Positions 14,378 through 21,733 of a stretch of 64,000 nucleotides of DNA are shown here, piece by piece. How positions within the stretch are numbered: the stretch's first letter is position 1; the number at the start of each line of letters is the position of its first letter. The translations under genes were made by a program, and so were the position numbers. The stretch is from Enterobacteriaceae bacterium UBA5654. Its GTDB lineage: Bacteria; Pseudomonadota; Gammaproteobacteria; Enterobacterales; Enterobacteriaceae. The DNA lies in NCBI GenBank assembly GCA_002421005.1, contig DIJC01000007.1:15221-79220 (forward strand). Reading direction: 5' to 3'. The notes beneath the pieces are model-generated. The model worked only from the letters and a program-made list of their open reading frames with translations, was not told where the DNA came from and did not search any database.

Positions 14378-15784
14378 TTATTCGTCATCGTACTGCGGCC
14401 CGGCATAGTTATCAAAGCGCGACCACTGTCCGTTAAAGGTGAGACGTACCGTGCCGATGGGGCCGTTACGCTGTTTACCGATGATGATTTCCGCGATGCC
14501 TTTGAGATCGCTGTTTTCGTGATACACCTCATCACGATAAATAAACATGATTAAGTCGGCGTCCTGCTCGATGGAGCCGGACTCACGCAGGTCGGAGTTA
14601 ACCGGGCGTTTATCGGCGCGCTGCTCCAGCGAGCGGTTAAGCTGCGACAGCGCCACCACCGGCACCTGAAGCTCTTTCGCCAGCGCCTTCAGCGAGCGGG
14701 AGATTTCGGCAATTTCCAGAGTACGGTTGTCGGAAAGCGACGGCACGCGCATCAACTGGAGATAGTCGATCATAATCAGGCTTAAGCCGTCGTGCTCGCG
14801 GAAAATACGCCGCGCGCGGGAGCGGACTTCGGTGGGCGTCAGGCCGGAGGAGTCGTCGATATACATATTGCGCTTCTCCAGCAGAATTCCCATGGTGCCG
14901 GAGATCCGCGCCCAGTCTTCGTCGTCAAGCTGACCGGTACGGATGCGAGTCTGATCCACGCGCGACAGCGACGCCAGCATACGCATCATAATTTGCTCGC
15001 CGGGCATCTCAAGACTGAAGATAAGCACCGGTTTTTCCTGCAACATCGCCGCGTTTTCACAGAGATTCATCGCAAAAGTGGTTTTCCCCATCGACGGACG
15101 GGCGGCGACGATGATCAGGTCGGAGCGCTGTAAACCGGCGGTTTTTTTATTCAGATCCTGATAGCCGGTATCAACCCCGGTAACGCCGTCATGCGGCTGC
15201 TGGAACAGCGTTTCTATACGCGCGATGGTGGCGTCGAGGATCTGATCGATACTCTTCGGCCCTTCGTCTTTATTGGCGCGGTTTTCGGCGATCTGGAAGA
15301 CGCGGGATTCGGCGAGATCCAGCAGTTCATCACTGCTGCGTCCCTGCGGATCGAAGCCCGCGTCGGCGATCTCATTGGCGACGGAGATCATGTCGCGCAC
15401 GACTGCGCGTTCTCGCACGATGTCGGCGTAAGCGCTAATGTTCGCCGCACTTGGCGTATTTTTGGATAACTCTGCCAGATAGGCGAAGCCACCGACGCTG
15501 TCGAGCTGGCCCTGAAGTTCCAGCGACTCGGCGAGGGTAATCAGGTCGATGGGTTTGCCCATCTCCTGCAAACGGCCCATTTCGGTAAAGATATGCCGGT
15601 GCGGACGGGTGTAGAAATCGTCCGCCACAACGCGTTCAGCGACGTCATCCCAGCGTTCGTTGTCCAGCATTAAACCGCCCAACACCGACTGTTCCGCTTC
15701 AATCGAGTGCGGGGGCATTTTTAACCCGGCAACCTGTGGGTCGCGAGGTTCAGTCTGTTTGTTGAAGGGTTTATTTCCTGCCAT
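14378..15784 (-). CDS. dnaB: Replicative DNA helicase DnaB
   Basis: DnaB is the hexameric 5'-3' helicase at the replication fork. The 468-residue protein has the N-terminal primase-interacting domain (about residues 25-160, beginning at the PPHSIEAEQSVLGGLMLD motif), a linker and a RecA-like C-terminal motor. Walker A is ARPSMGKTT with Lys234, Walker B is LIMIDYLQLM, and the H4 motif SDLRESGSIEQDADL is intact. There is no sign of an intein or insertion. It is divergent from qorA, 63 bp apart. Confidence 0.98.
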   Translation of the reverse strand: MAGNKPFNKQTEPRDPQVAGLKMPPHSIEAEQSVLGGLMLDNERWDDVAERVVADDFYTRPHRHIFTEMGRLQEMGKPIDLITLAESLELQGQLDSVGGFAYLAELSKNTPSAANISAYADIVRERAVVRDMISVANEIADAGFDPQGRSSDELLDLAESRVFQIAENRANKDEGPKSIDQILDATIARIETLFQQPHDGVTGVDTGYQDLNKKTAGLQRSDLIIVAARPSMGKTTFAMNLCENAAMLQEKPVLIFSLEMPGEQIMMRMLASLSRVDQTRIRTGQLDDEDWARISGTMGILLEKRNMYIDDSSGLTPTEVRSRARRIFREHDGLSLIMIDYLQLMRVPSLSDNRTLEIAEISRSLKALAKELQVPVVALSQLNRSLEQRADKRPVNSDLRESGSIEQDADLIMFIYRDEVYHENSDLKGIAEIIIGKQRNGPIGTVRLTFNGQWSRFDNYAGPQYDDE

Positions 15785-15847
15785 AGTGAATGGAGTTACC
15801 GAGATGATGAATGGGTCGAAAGATTATCACATTGTTCAGGAGGAAGC

Positions 15848-16831
15848 ATGGCTACACGCATCGAATTTCACAAGCCCGGCGGGCCGGAAGTGCTTCAGGC
15901 GGTGGAGTTTACGCCGACCGATCCGGCAGAAAATGAGGTCCAGGTTGAAAACAAGGCTATAGGGATCAATTACATCGATACCTACGTGCGTAGCGGGCTG
16001 TATCCGCCGCCGTCGTTCCCCAGCGGTTTAGGCACTGAAGCGGCGGGCGTGGTGAGCAAAGTCGGCAGCGGCGTGGAGCACATCAAACCGGGTGACCGCG
16101 TGGTCTATGCCACCTCCGCGCTGGGTGCCTACAGTTCAGTACATAACGTTCCCGCCGATAAAGTCGCCATTCTGCCGAATGCGATCTCTTTTGAGCAGGC
16201 TGCGGCCTCATTTTTGAAAGGGCTGACGGTCTTTTATCTGCTGCGCAAAACCTATGAGATCAAACCGGATGAAGTGTTTTTATTCCACGCGGCAGCCGGG
16301 GGCGTGGGGCTGATCGCCTGCCAGTGGGCAAAAGCGCTGGGAGCAAAACTGATTGGCACCGTCGGCTCGGCGGAAAAAGCGCAGCGCGCGAAACAGGCGG
16401 GCGCATGGCAGGTAATTAACTACCGCGAAGAAAATCTGGTCGAGCGAGTGAAAGAAATCACCGGCGGTAAAAAAGTGCGCGTGGTGTACGATTCGGTGGG
16501 TAAAGATACCTGGGAATCGTCGCTGGATTGTCTGCAACGTCACGGGCTGATCGTCAGCTTTGGCAATGCCTCCGGCCCGGTGACCGGCGTCAATCTGGGG
16601 ATCCTTAATCAGAAAGGGTCCCTCTTTGCCACCCGCCCCTCGCTTCAGGGTTACATCACAAATCGCGAAGAGTTAACGGAAGCCAGCAATGAGCTGTTTT
16701 CGCTGATCGCCAGCGGAGTGATTAAGGTGGATGTAGCAGACGCACAGAAATTTGCCCTGAAGGATGCGCAGAAGGCACATGAGGCGCTGGAAAGCCGGGC
16801 AACGCAGGGTTCAAGCCTGCTGATCCCCTGA
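15848..16831 (+). CDS. qorA: NADPH-dependent quinone oxidoreductase
   Basis: QorA is a zinc-free medium-chain dehydrogenase/reductase (zeta-crystallin type) that reduces quinones with NADPH. The 327-residue protein has the GroES-like N-terminal half with NYIDTYVRSGLY and a Rossmann half with the dinucleotide motif AAAGGVGLIACQWAKALGA near residue 150. No structural-zinc cysteine cluster is present, as expected for this subgroup. Start chosen at 15848, which has CAGGAGGAAGC immediately upstream. Monocistronic, with a clear terminator. Confidence 0.97.
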   Translation: MATRIEFHKPGGPEVLQAVEFTPTDPAENEVQVENKAIGINYIDTYVRSGLYPPPSFPSGLGTEAAGVVSKVGSGVEHIKPGDRVVYATSALGAYSSVHNVPADKVAILPNAISFEQAAASFLKGLTVFYLLRKTYEIKPDEVFLFHAAAGGVGLIACQWAKALGAKLIGTVGSAEKAQRAKQAGAWQVINYREENLVERVKEITGGKKVRVVYDSVGKDTWESSLDCLQRHGLIVSFGNASGPVTGVNLGILNQKGSLFATRPSLQGYITNREELTEASNELFSLIASGVIKVDVADAQKFALKDAQKAHEALESRATQGSSLLIP

Positions 16832-16840
16832 AAAAGCTCA

Positions 16841-16873
16841 GGGCTTCCACGAGGGAAGCCCTTACTTTTTTTT
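16841..16873 (+). terminator. Intrinsic terminator of qorA
   Basis: GGGCTTCC (16841-16848) pairs with GGAAGCCC (16854-16861) around loop ACGAG, and an eight-T run follows at 16866-16873. It starts 9 bp after the qorA stop. Confidence 0.92.
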
Positions 16874-16997
16874 AGTTCGGCCGTATGTAGGGTACAGCTC
16901 GATGAATGCGTTAACCGGGCAATAGTGACAGATTTGCTAAGCAAAGCCTATTCGATTCTAAGCAAAAGTGTCGGGGTTGTGATCCCCTGCACACTCC

Positions 16998-17240
16998 TTA
17001 GAAACGATGACGCTTATTGCGCTGATATTGCGGGACTTCTGGCGCTTTTATCGCCCGGATCACCCATACCACCGCAACGGCCAGCACCAGCCAGGGCAGC
17101 AGTTTGATAACTATCGCAAACAGCCCGCCAACGAACATCAGCGCGGTAGCGACGACCAGCGCAACGATAATGCCCAGCAGCGACACGCCGGTCATCAACA
17201 GCATGACAAAAAATCCGATCACAAATAATAGTTCCAGCAT
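16998..17240 (-). CDS. pspG: Phage shock protein G
   Basis: PspG is a small inner-membrane effector of the phage-shock response to membrane stress. The 80-residue protein is almost wholly hydrophobic up to residue 60 (two or three membrane helices), then has a basic tail with PEVPQYQRNKRHRF. The start at 17240 (MLELLFVIGFF) was chosen over an upstream in-frame ATG at 17270 because it matches the E. coli protein and has GGGGAGAGAG just upstream. A sigma-54 promoter lies 37-53 bp upstream, as expected for a PspF-activated gene. Confidence 0.95.
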   Translation of the reverse strand: MLELLFVIGFFVMLLMTGVSLLGIIVALVVATALMFVGGLFAIVIKLLPWLVLAVAVVWVIRAIKAPEVPQYQRNKRHRF

Positions 17241-17276
17241 GACTCTCTCCCCAAAATGCCTGAATGACATTTACTA

Positions 17277-17293
17277 TCCAAGAATCGTGCCAG
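17277..17293 (-). promoter_or_regulatory. Sigma-54 promoter of pspG
   Basis: Read on the minus strand, CTGGCACGATTCTTGGA fits the -24/-12 consensus YTGGCACG-N4-TTGCW, with GG and TTG at the key positions; only the C of TTGC is changed to G. It lies 37 bp upstream of pspG and would be activated by PspF. Confidence 0.85.
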
Positions 17294-17313
17294 AATTAAC
17301 TTGTTGATTAGAA

Positions 17314-17345
17314 AGCAAAATGCCCCGCCGAAACCGGCGAGGCAT
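17314..17345 (-). terminator. Intrinsic terminator of dusA
   Basis: On the minus strand, TGCCTCGCCGG pairs with CCGGCGGGGCA-type bases (one mismatch) around a TTT loop; on the plus strand the hairpin spans 17321-17344. It is followed on the minus strand by TTTTGCTTTC. It separates dusA from the pspG promoter. Confidence 0.75.
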
Positions 17346-17374
17346 GGTGAATTTGACGATTTTTTAGCGAAAGA

Positions 17375-18388
17375 TTAACGCTTATCGGCTACCAGCTTTA
17401 GTGCGTGCTCCAGCACTGCAATGTCGGCACCGGGTTTATGAGCATTTTCGCTCAGATAACGCCGCCACTGGCGCGCGCCGGGGATGCCCTGAAACAGGCC
17501 CAGCATATGGCGAGAGATATGGCCTAAATAGGTGCCCGAAGCCAGTTCCCGCTCAATGTAAGGATACATCGCCCGCACCACCGCGACCGGATCGGCATCC
17601 GCGCCTGCAATGCCAAATATCTCGCGATCCACCGCTGCCATAATGCCCGGATTCTGGTACGCCTCGCGCCCAACCATGACGCCATCCAGATGCTGAAGAT
17701 GCGTTTTAGCCTCTTCCAGCGTCTTAATACCGCCGTTGATCGCCATCGTCAGGTGCGGAAAATCACGCTTAAGCTGATACACGCGCGGGTAGTCCAGCGG
17801 GGGAATTTCACGGTTTTCTTTCGGACTCAGGCCGGAAAGCCAGGCTTTGCGGGCATGGATGATAAACATCTCGCACTCGCCCTGCCCGGAAACGGTGTCG
17901 ATAAACTGGCACAGGAACTCGTAGCTGTCCTGGTCATCAATGCCGATGCGGGTTTTCACCGTTACCGGAATGGATACCACGTCACGCATGGCTTTTACGC
18001 AATCCGCGACCAGCGCTGCGTTACCCATTAAACACGCACCAAACATGCCGTTCTGCACGCGGTCAGACGGGCAGCCGACGTTAAGGTTGATCTCATCATA
18101 ACCGCGCACTTCCGCCAGCTTCGCGCAGTGCGCCAGCGCAGCCGGATCGCTGCCGCCAAGCTGTAACGCCACCGGATGCTCTTCCTCGCTGTAGGCCAGA
18201 TAATCACCTTTACCGTGAATAATCGCCCCGGTCGTCACCATTTCCGTATACAGCAAGCTCTGGCAGGAAAGCTGGCGCAAAAAATAGCGGCAGTGGCGAT
18301 CCGTCCAGTCGAGCATCGGCGCGACGGAAAAACGGTGGACGGGGAAAACGGAATCGTTGGCTTTTTTCGGGTCTGAATTCAGGTGCAT
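17375..18388 (-). CDS. dusA: tRNA-dihydrouridine synthase A
   Basis: DusA is an FMN- and NADPH-dependent enzyme that reduces uridine in the D-loop (U20/U20a) of tRNA. The 337-residue protein has the N-terminal TIM barrel starting at RFSVAPMLDWTDRHCR, the catalytic cysteine C106 in NVGCPSDRVQNG, the substrate/FMN segments KTRIGIDD and INGGIK, and a C-terminal helical tRNA-binding domain (GLFQGIPGARQWRRYLSE). It matches E. coli DusA apart from the variable N-terminal 20 residues, so the exact start is the only soft point. Confidence 0.96.
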   Translation of the reverse strand: MHLNSDPKKANDSVFPVHRFSVAPMLDWTDRHCRYFLRQLSCQSLLYTEMVTTGAIIHGKGDYLAYSEEEHPVALQLGGSDPAALAHCAKLAEVRGYDEINLNVGCPSDRVQNGMFGACLMGNAALVADCVKAMRDVVSIPVTVKTRIGIDDQDSYEFLCQFIDTVSGQGECEMFIIHARKAWLSGLSPKENREIPPLDYPRVYQLKRDFPHLTMAINGGIKTLEEAKTHLQHLDGVMVGREAYQNPGIMAAVDREIFGIAGADADPVAVVRAMYPYIERELASGTYLGHISRHMLGLFQGIPGARQWRRYLSENAHKPGADIAVLEHALKLVADKR

Positions 18389-18587
18389 GTTTTAAACGTC
18401 GTTGGCGAAAATGAGACCCCGGTACGCGGAAGTGCCCGGACAGAGGGGGTAATGGGGGTACTATAGCACAGGGACGTGCGGTTACGGGTATCCTGCGCGT
18501 CCCCTTAATTTGTACCTACAGGAAGGGCGTTTTTTCATCTCAGAAAAGATGACGTTTGATGAGACTGCGACAGGACGTGTCACTGCG

Positions 18588-18884
18588 CTAAATAGCTTTA
18601 AGCTGATTAATAATAAATGGATTACTTTCGAGTAACAGAAGCAGCTTTCTTGGTGCTCCCGTGGGCTGACGCCGTTTTGTTTCCCAGCTTTTTACGAGGT
18701 CATAGCTGACGCCAACGGCTACCGCAAAGTCCTGCTGCTTCAACCCGGTAGCTTCGCGGATAGCTTTAACATCAATCTCGCTAAAGGTATGAACATGTTC
18801 AGGTGCTGGCGTTTGTTCACCCTTTTCAATTCTTACCATTTCTTCTGCACTCGCCAGCAGATCGGCAAACAATTCGTCTTTCAT
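18588..18884 (-). CDS. Antitoxin, HTH (NadS/HigA-like)
   Basis: This 98-residue protein has an acidic N-terminus (MKDELFADLLASAEEMVRIE) and a Cro/C1-type HTH from about residue 45, reading AIREATGLKQQDFAVAVGVS and continuing to KSWETKRRQPTG. That layout is typical of antitoxins that pair with RelE/HigB toxins and autoregulate the operon. It follows the toxin gene on the same strand, but with a 111-bp gap instead of the usual few bases. The gap includes an inverted repeat GAAAGC/GCTTTC near 18972-18992. Confidence 0.85.
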   Translation of the reverse strand: MKDELFADLLASAEEMVRIEKGEQTPAPEHVHTFSEIDVKAIREATGLKQQDFAVAVGVSYDLVKSWETKRRQPTGAPRKLLLLLESNPFIINQLKAI

Positions 18885-18995
18885 CTAATTCCCCTCTCTC
18901 ACCTCATCAATAGCGCATAGGATTTACTGCTTACCGCTGGAATGTAAAACCTGCTGTTATATCAGTATGTCAGAAAGCTGTTTCAGCGCTTTCTT

Positions 18996-19274
18996 TTACT
19001 CTTCGGTTAAATCATCCAGCTCGTTTTTTGGATACACCAGCGCCAGATAGATGCGCCCTTTGCTCGTCACGTTGTAATAAATTACCCGAACACCACCGCG
19101 CTTTCCCATTCCCGGACGGCCCCAGCGGATCTTACGAAATTCCCCTGTTCCCGCAATGGTGTCTCCAGCCTCAGGGTTTTCAATGAGTACCTCCTGGAAG
19201 GTCCGATACTCGTCATCTGGCAAAAATGCCTGCCGCCGTTTACTGAACCCCTGTAGCTCAATAAAAGTTAACAT
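18996..19274 (-). CDS. RelE/HigB-family toxin
   Basis: This 92-residue protein fits the RelE/HigB superfamily of ribosome-dependent mRNA interferases. It has the conserved GTGEFRKIRWGRPGMGKRGG core with basic residues near 43-62, then GVRVIYYNVTSKGRIYLALVYPKNE, the paired strands that carry the catalytic basic and aromatic residues in this family. It is the first gene of the pair, the HigBA/NadS order. Promoter-proximal repeats (19316-19330 and 19345-19359) probably bind the antitoxin. Toxicity itself is inferred from family only. Confidence 0.85.
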   Translation of the reverse strand: MLTFIELQGFSKRRQAFLPDDEYRTFQEVLIENPEAGDTIAGTGEFRKIRWGRPGMGKRGGVRVIYYNVTSKGRIYLALVYPKNELDDLTEE

Positions 19275-19315
19275 CTCACATCCCTGATGCCTGGTAATTT
19301 TTAGCTTATTTTACG

Positions 19316-19359
19316 TGTACACAGTACATTCCCCAAACTATTTATGTACCCAGTACATT
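19316..19359. repeat. Tandem operator-like repeats upstream of the first TA module
   Basis: Two 15-mers, TGTACACAGTACATT (19316-19330) and TGTACCCAGTACATT (19345-19359), differ at one base and start 29 bp apart. Each contains the inverted pair GTAC-N3-GTAC. They lie 42-85 bp upstream of the toxin start. Two half-turn-symmetric sites about three helical turns apart are what an autoregulating antitoxin dimer would use. Confidence 0.7.
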
Positions 19360-19507
19360 TTAACGCTGCCTGACCAGGCTTTTTCACTGTATGCGCCCTT
19401 ACAAGGCATTCAGGTTTACACATTGCAGAAATCCGCTACCGCCATCATTTCTGACTTTCCGCAGAACATGATAAAATGCGATGTTACCCCCACTACCCGA
19501 GGACGCT

Positions 19508-20023
19508 ATGGACAAGACCACTTCGCAGGAGATGTTAGCGCATGCTGAAAAGCTGTGCGTGCAACGCAACGTGCGCCTGACTCCGCAGCGCCTTGAAGTG
19601 CTGCGTTTGATGAGCCTGCAACAGGGTGCCATCAGCGCTTACGATTTGCTCGACTTGTTGCGCGACAAAGAGCCGCAGGCCAAACCGCCTACGGTCTACC
19701 GGGCGCTGGAATTTTTACTGGAACAGGGTTTCGTGCATAAGGTGGAATCCACCAACAGCTATGTGCTGTGCCACTTGTTCGATCAGCCAACCCATACCTC
19801 GGCGATGTTTATCTGCGATCGTTGCGGCGTGGTGAAAGAACAGGGTGCGGACGGCGTGGAAGATATTATGCACGCGCTGGCGGCAAAAATGGGCTTTGCC
19901 TTACGTCATAACGTGATTGAAGCGCATGGGCTTTGCTCAGAGTGTGCAGAAGTAGAAGCGTGCCGTCATCCTGGTGAATGCCACCACGATCACAGCGTTC
20001 AGGTAAAGAAAAAGCCGCGCTGA
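19508..20023 (+). CDS. zur: Zinc uptake regulator Zur
   Basis: Zur is a Fur-family repressor that shuts off zinc import (znuABC) and zinc-sparing ribosomal genes when zinc is sufficient. The 171-residue protein has the winged helix (LTPQRLEVLRLM onward) and the dimer domain. Structural zinc ligands C103, C106, C143 and C146 and the regulatory-site residues H77, C88, H96 and E111 are all present at the E. coli positions. The start at 19508 (MDKTTSQEML) is preferred over 19481 because it gives the conserved length of 171. Confidence 0.97.
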   Translation: MDKTTSQEMLAHAEKLCVQRNVRLTPQRLEVLRLMSLQQGAISAYDLLDLLRDKEPQAKPPTVYRALEFLLEQGFVHKVESTNSYVLCHLFDQPTHTSAMFICDRCGVVKEQGADGVEDIMHALAAKMGFALRHNVIEAHGLCSECAEVEACRHPGECHHDHSVQVKKKPR

Positions 20024-20101
20024 TCGCAGCACGGCCTCTTCAGGGAGTGGTACTTCCTTGTACCATCGGGTAGGCATTTCAGGGGTTAACTGAAGTCATC
20101 A

Positions 20102-20311
20102 CTACCAACGGTAATCATGACGGGTTTCCCAGTCACCGACTTCTTTCTCGGCTTGATCTTTCTGGTAGCCGTAGCGCTCCTGGATTTTACCCACCAGCTG
20201 GTCGCGCTTACCTTCGATGACAGTCATATCATCATCGGTCAGCTTACCCCATTGTTCTTTCGCTTTACCTTTGAACTGTTTCCAGTTACCGCCGACTTCG
20301 TCTTTATTCAT
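20102..20311 (-). CDS. yjbJ: CsbD-family stress protein YjbJ
   Basis: This 69-residue hydrophilic protein belongs to the CsbD family of abundant, small, stress-induced proteins of unknown mechanism; in E. coli it is RpoS-dependent. It reads MNKDEVGGNWKQFKGKAKEQ at the start and ends in GDWETRHDYRW, identical or nearly so to E. coli YjbJ. A start 27 bp upstream was rejected because the 20311 ATG gives the conserved N-terminus and has AATGAGGAC upstream. Confidence 0.96.
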   Translation of the reverse strand: MNKDEVGGNWKQFKGKAKEQWGKLTDDDMTVIEGKRDQLVGKIQERYGYQKDQAEKEVGDWETRHDYRW

Positions 20312-20525
20312 AATTATGTCCTCATTGTTGGGGTACAAATCATTCGAATTCTGTCGTCCAGAAAAGCTGTCTTTTGTGCTGAACGTATGAATAAGTGTAG
20401 ATGAGGATCCTGCACCCTGCGGAGAATTAAGAGTTTTTAACCCTCAGAGGAAAAACGGTCGGGGAATCATTTTGCGGGAACAGAAGACTGCGGCACAAAG
20501 CGCACCGCAGAAAGAATAGTCTTTT

Positions 20526-21134
20526 TTACAGCCACTCGCCATTGCGGATCACGCCTACGGCCAGCCCTTCAATAGAGAAGCTTTGCTTGCGTAAATCGAC
20601 AACAATCGGTGAGAACTCGCTGTTTTCCGGCAGCAGTTCAACCACGTTGCCCTGCTTCTTCAGACGCTTAACGGTCACTTCTTCGTCGATACGTGCAACG
20701 ACAACCTGACCGTTACGCACGTCCTGAGTTTTATGCACCGCCAGCAAATCGCCATCCATAATGCCGATGTCTTTCATCGACATACCGCTAACGCGCAGCA
20801 GGAAGTCAGCGTTGGGTTTGAACAACGACGGATCAACCTGATAGTGGCTTTCGATATGCTGCTGTGCCAGCAGCGGCTCACCGGCAGCGACGCGACCGAT
20901 AAGCGGAATACCTTCTTCTTCCTGCACCAGCAGGCGAATACCGCGCGATGCGCCGGTGACAATCTCGATCACCCCTTTACGCGCCAGTGCTTTAAGGTGT
21001 TCTTCAGCCGCGTTTGGAGAACGGAACCCCAAACGTTGCGCAATTTCGGCACGCGTTGGTGGCATACCTGTCTGGCTGATGTGATCCCGAATGAGATCAA
21101 ACACCTCTTGCTGCCTGGCCGTTAACGCTTTCAT
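20526..21134 (-). CDS. lexA: SOS repressor LexA
   Basis: LexA represses the SOS regulon and cleaves itself when RecA is activated by DNA damage. The 202-residue protein has the winged HTH domain (residues 1-69), the Ala84-Gly85 cleavage site in GRVAAGEP, and the Ser119/Lys156 catalytic dyad, all at the E. coli positions. Two tandem LexA boxes precede it for autoregulation. In E. coli the next gene is dinF; here yjbJ follows directly after a 214-bp gap and no dinF is found. Confidence 0.98.
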   Translation of the reverse strand: MKALTARQQEVFDLIRDHISQTGMPPTRAEIAQRLGFRSPNAAEEHLKALARKGVIEIVTGASRGIRLLVQEEEGIPLIGRVAAGEPLLAQQHIESHYQVDPSLFKPNADFLLRVSGMSMKDIGIMDGDLLAVHKTQDVRNGQVVVARIDEEVTVKRLKKQGNVVELLPENSEFSPIVVDLRKQSFSIEGLAVGVIRNGEWL

Positions 21135-21140
21135 TCCGCC

Positions 21141-21160
21141 CCCTGGGTGTATATACAGTT
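21141..21160. promoter_or_regulatory. LexA box, lexA promoter, gene-proximal
   Basis: On the minus strand the 20-mer reads AACTGTATATACACCCAGGG, which fits the SOS-box consensus with CTGT-N8-CAG. It lies 7 bp upstream of the lexA start and matches the proximal box of E. coli lexA. Confidence 0.93.
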
Positions 21161-21161
21161 A

Positions 21162-21181
21162 TGCTGTGAGTATATACAGTC
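21162..21181. promoter_or_regulatory. LexA box, lexA promoter, distal
   Basis: On the minus strand the 20-mer GACTGTATATACTCACAGCA is a near-perfect SOS box. It sits 1 bp from the proximal box, so two LexA dimers can bind side by side as in E. coli. Confidence 0.93.
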
Positions 21182-21235
21182 AAAGGCGATTTTGGAACCG
21201 TAAATCGCACAAAAAACAGGAGGCTTTATCCATCT

Positions 21236-21604
21236 TTAGCGAAAATGTGACCACAATAGCGTCACCCAGGTGAGAAGCGCGACGCCAATCGCCAACAGCA
21301 CCGCTGCCGATCCCATATCTTTGGCGCGCCCGGAAAGCTCATGATGCTCCGGGCCGATGCGGTCCACCACCGCTTCAATCGCGCTGTTGAGGATCTCCAC
21401 AATCATGACCAGCAGCACCGATCCAATAAGCAAAACGCGGGTAATCGGATCGACATCCAGCCAGCAGGCGATGATGATAGCCACCACGGTGGCGACGCCT
21501 TCCTGACGAAAAGCGGCTTCGTTGCGCCATGCTGCGCGAAATCCTTTCCAGGAATAACCGGCGGCGTTGATGATCCGGGTTAATCCGGTGGTATTATTGG
21601 CCAT
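21236..21604 (-). CDS. dgkA: Diacylglycerol kinase
   Basis: DgkA is a trimeric inner-membrane kinase that phosphorylates diacylglycerol left over from membrane-derived oligosaccharide synthesis. The 122-residue protein has an amphipathic N-terminal helix followed by three membrane helices (about residues 34-48, 54-72 and 97-118). The signature VEILNSAIEAVVDRIG with the metal-binding glutamates is at residues 68-83. It is divergent from plsB, another phospholipid gene. Confidence 0.97.
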   Translation of the reverse strand: MANNTTGLTRIINAAGYSWKGFRAAWRNEAAFRQEGVATVVAIIIACWLDVDPITRVLLIGSVLLVMIVEILNSAIEAVVDRIGPEHHELSGRAKDMGSAAVLLAIGVALLTWVTLLWSHFR

Positions 21605-21733
21605 TAAAAGAACCTTTTTCCATTATTAGCGTCAATGATATAACGCGCTTCCTGTGTTACCTCAGAAAATCTGTGTACTTTCTGATATCCTTGCAGCGCA
21701 TTTGCATTATTAACCAGAGGCTTCACATCGTTT

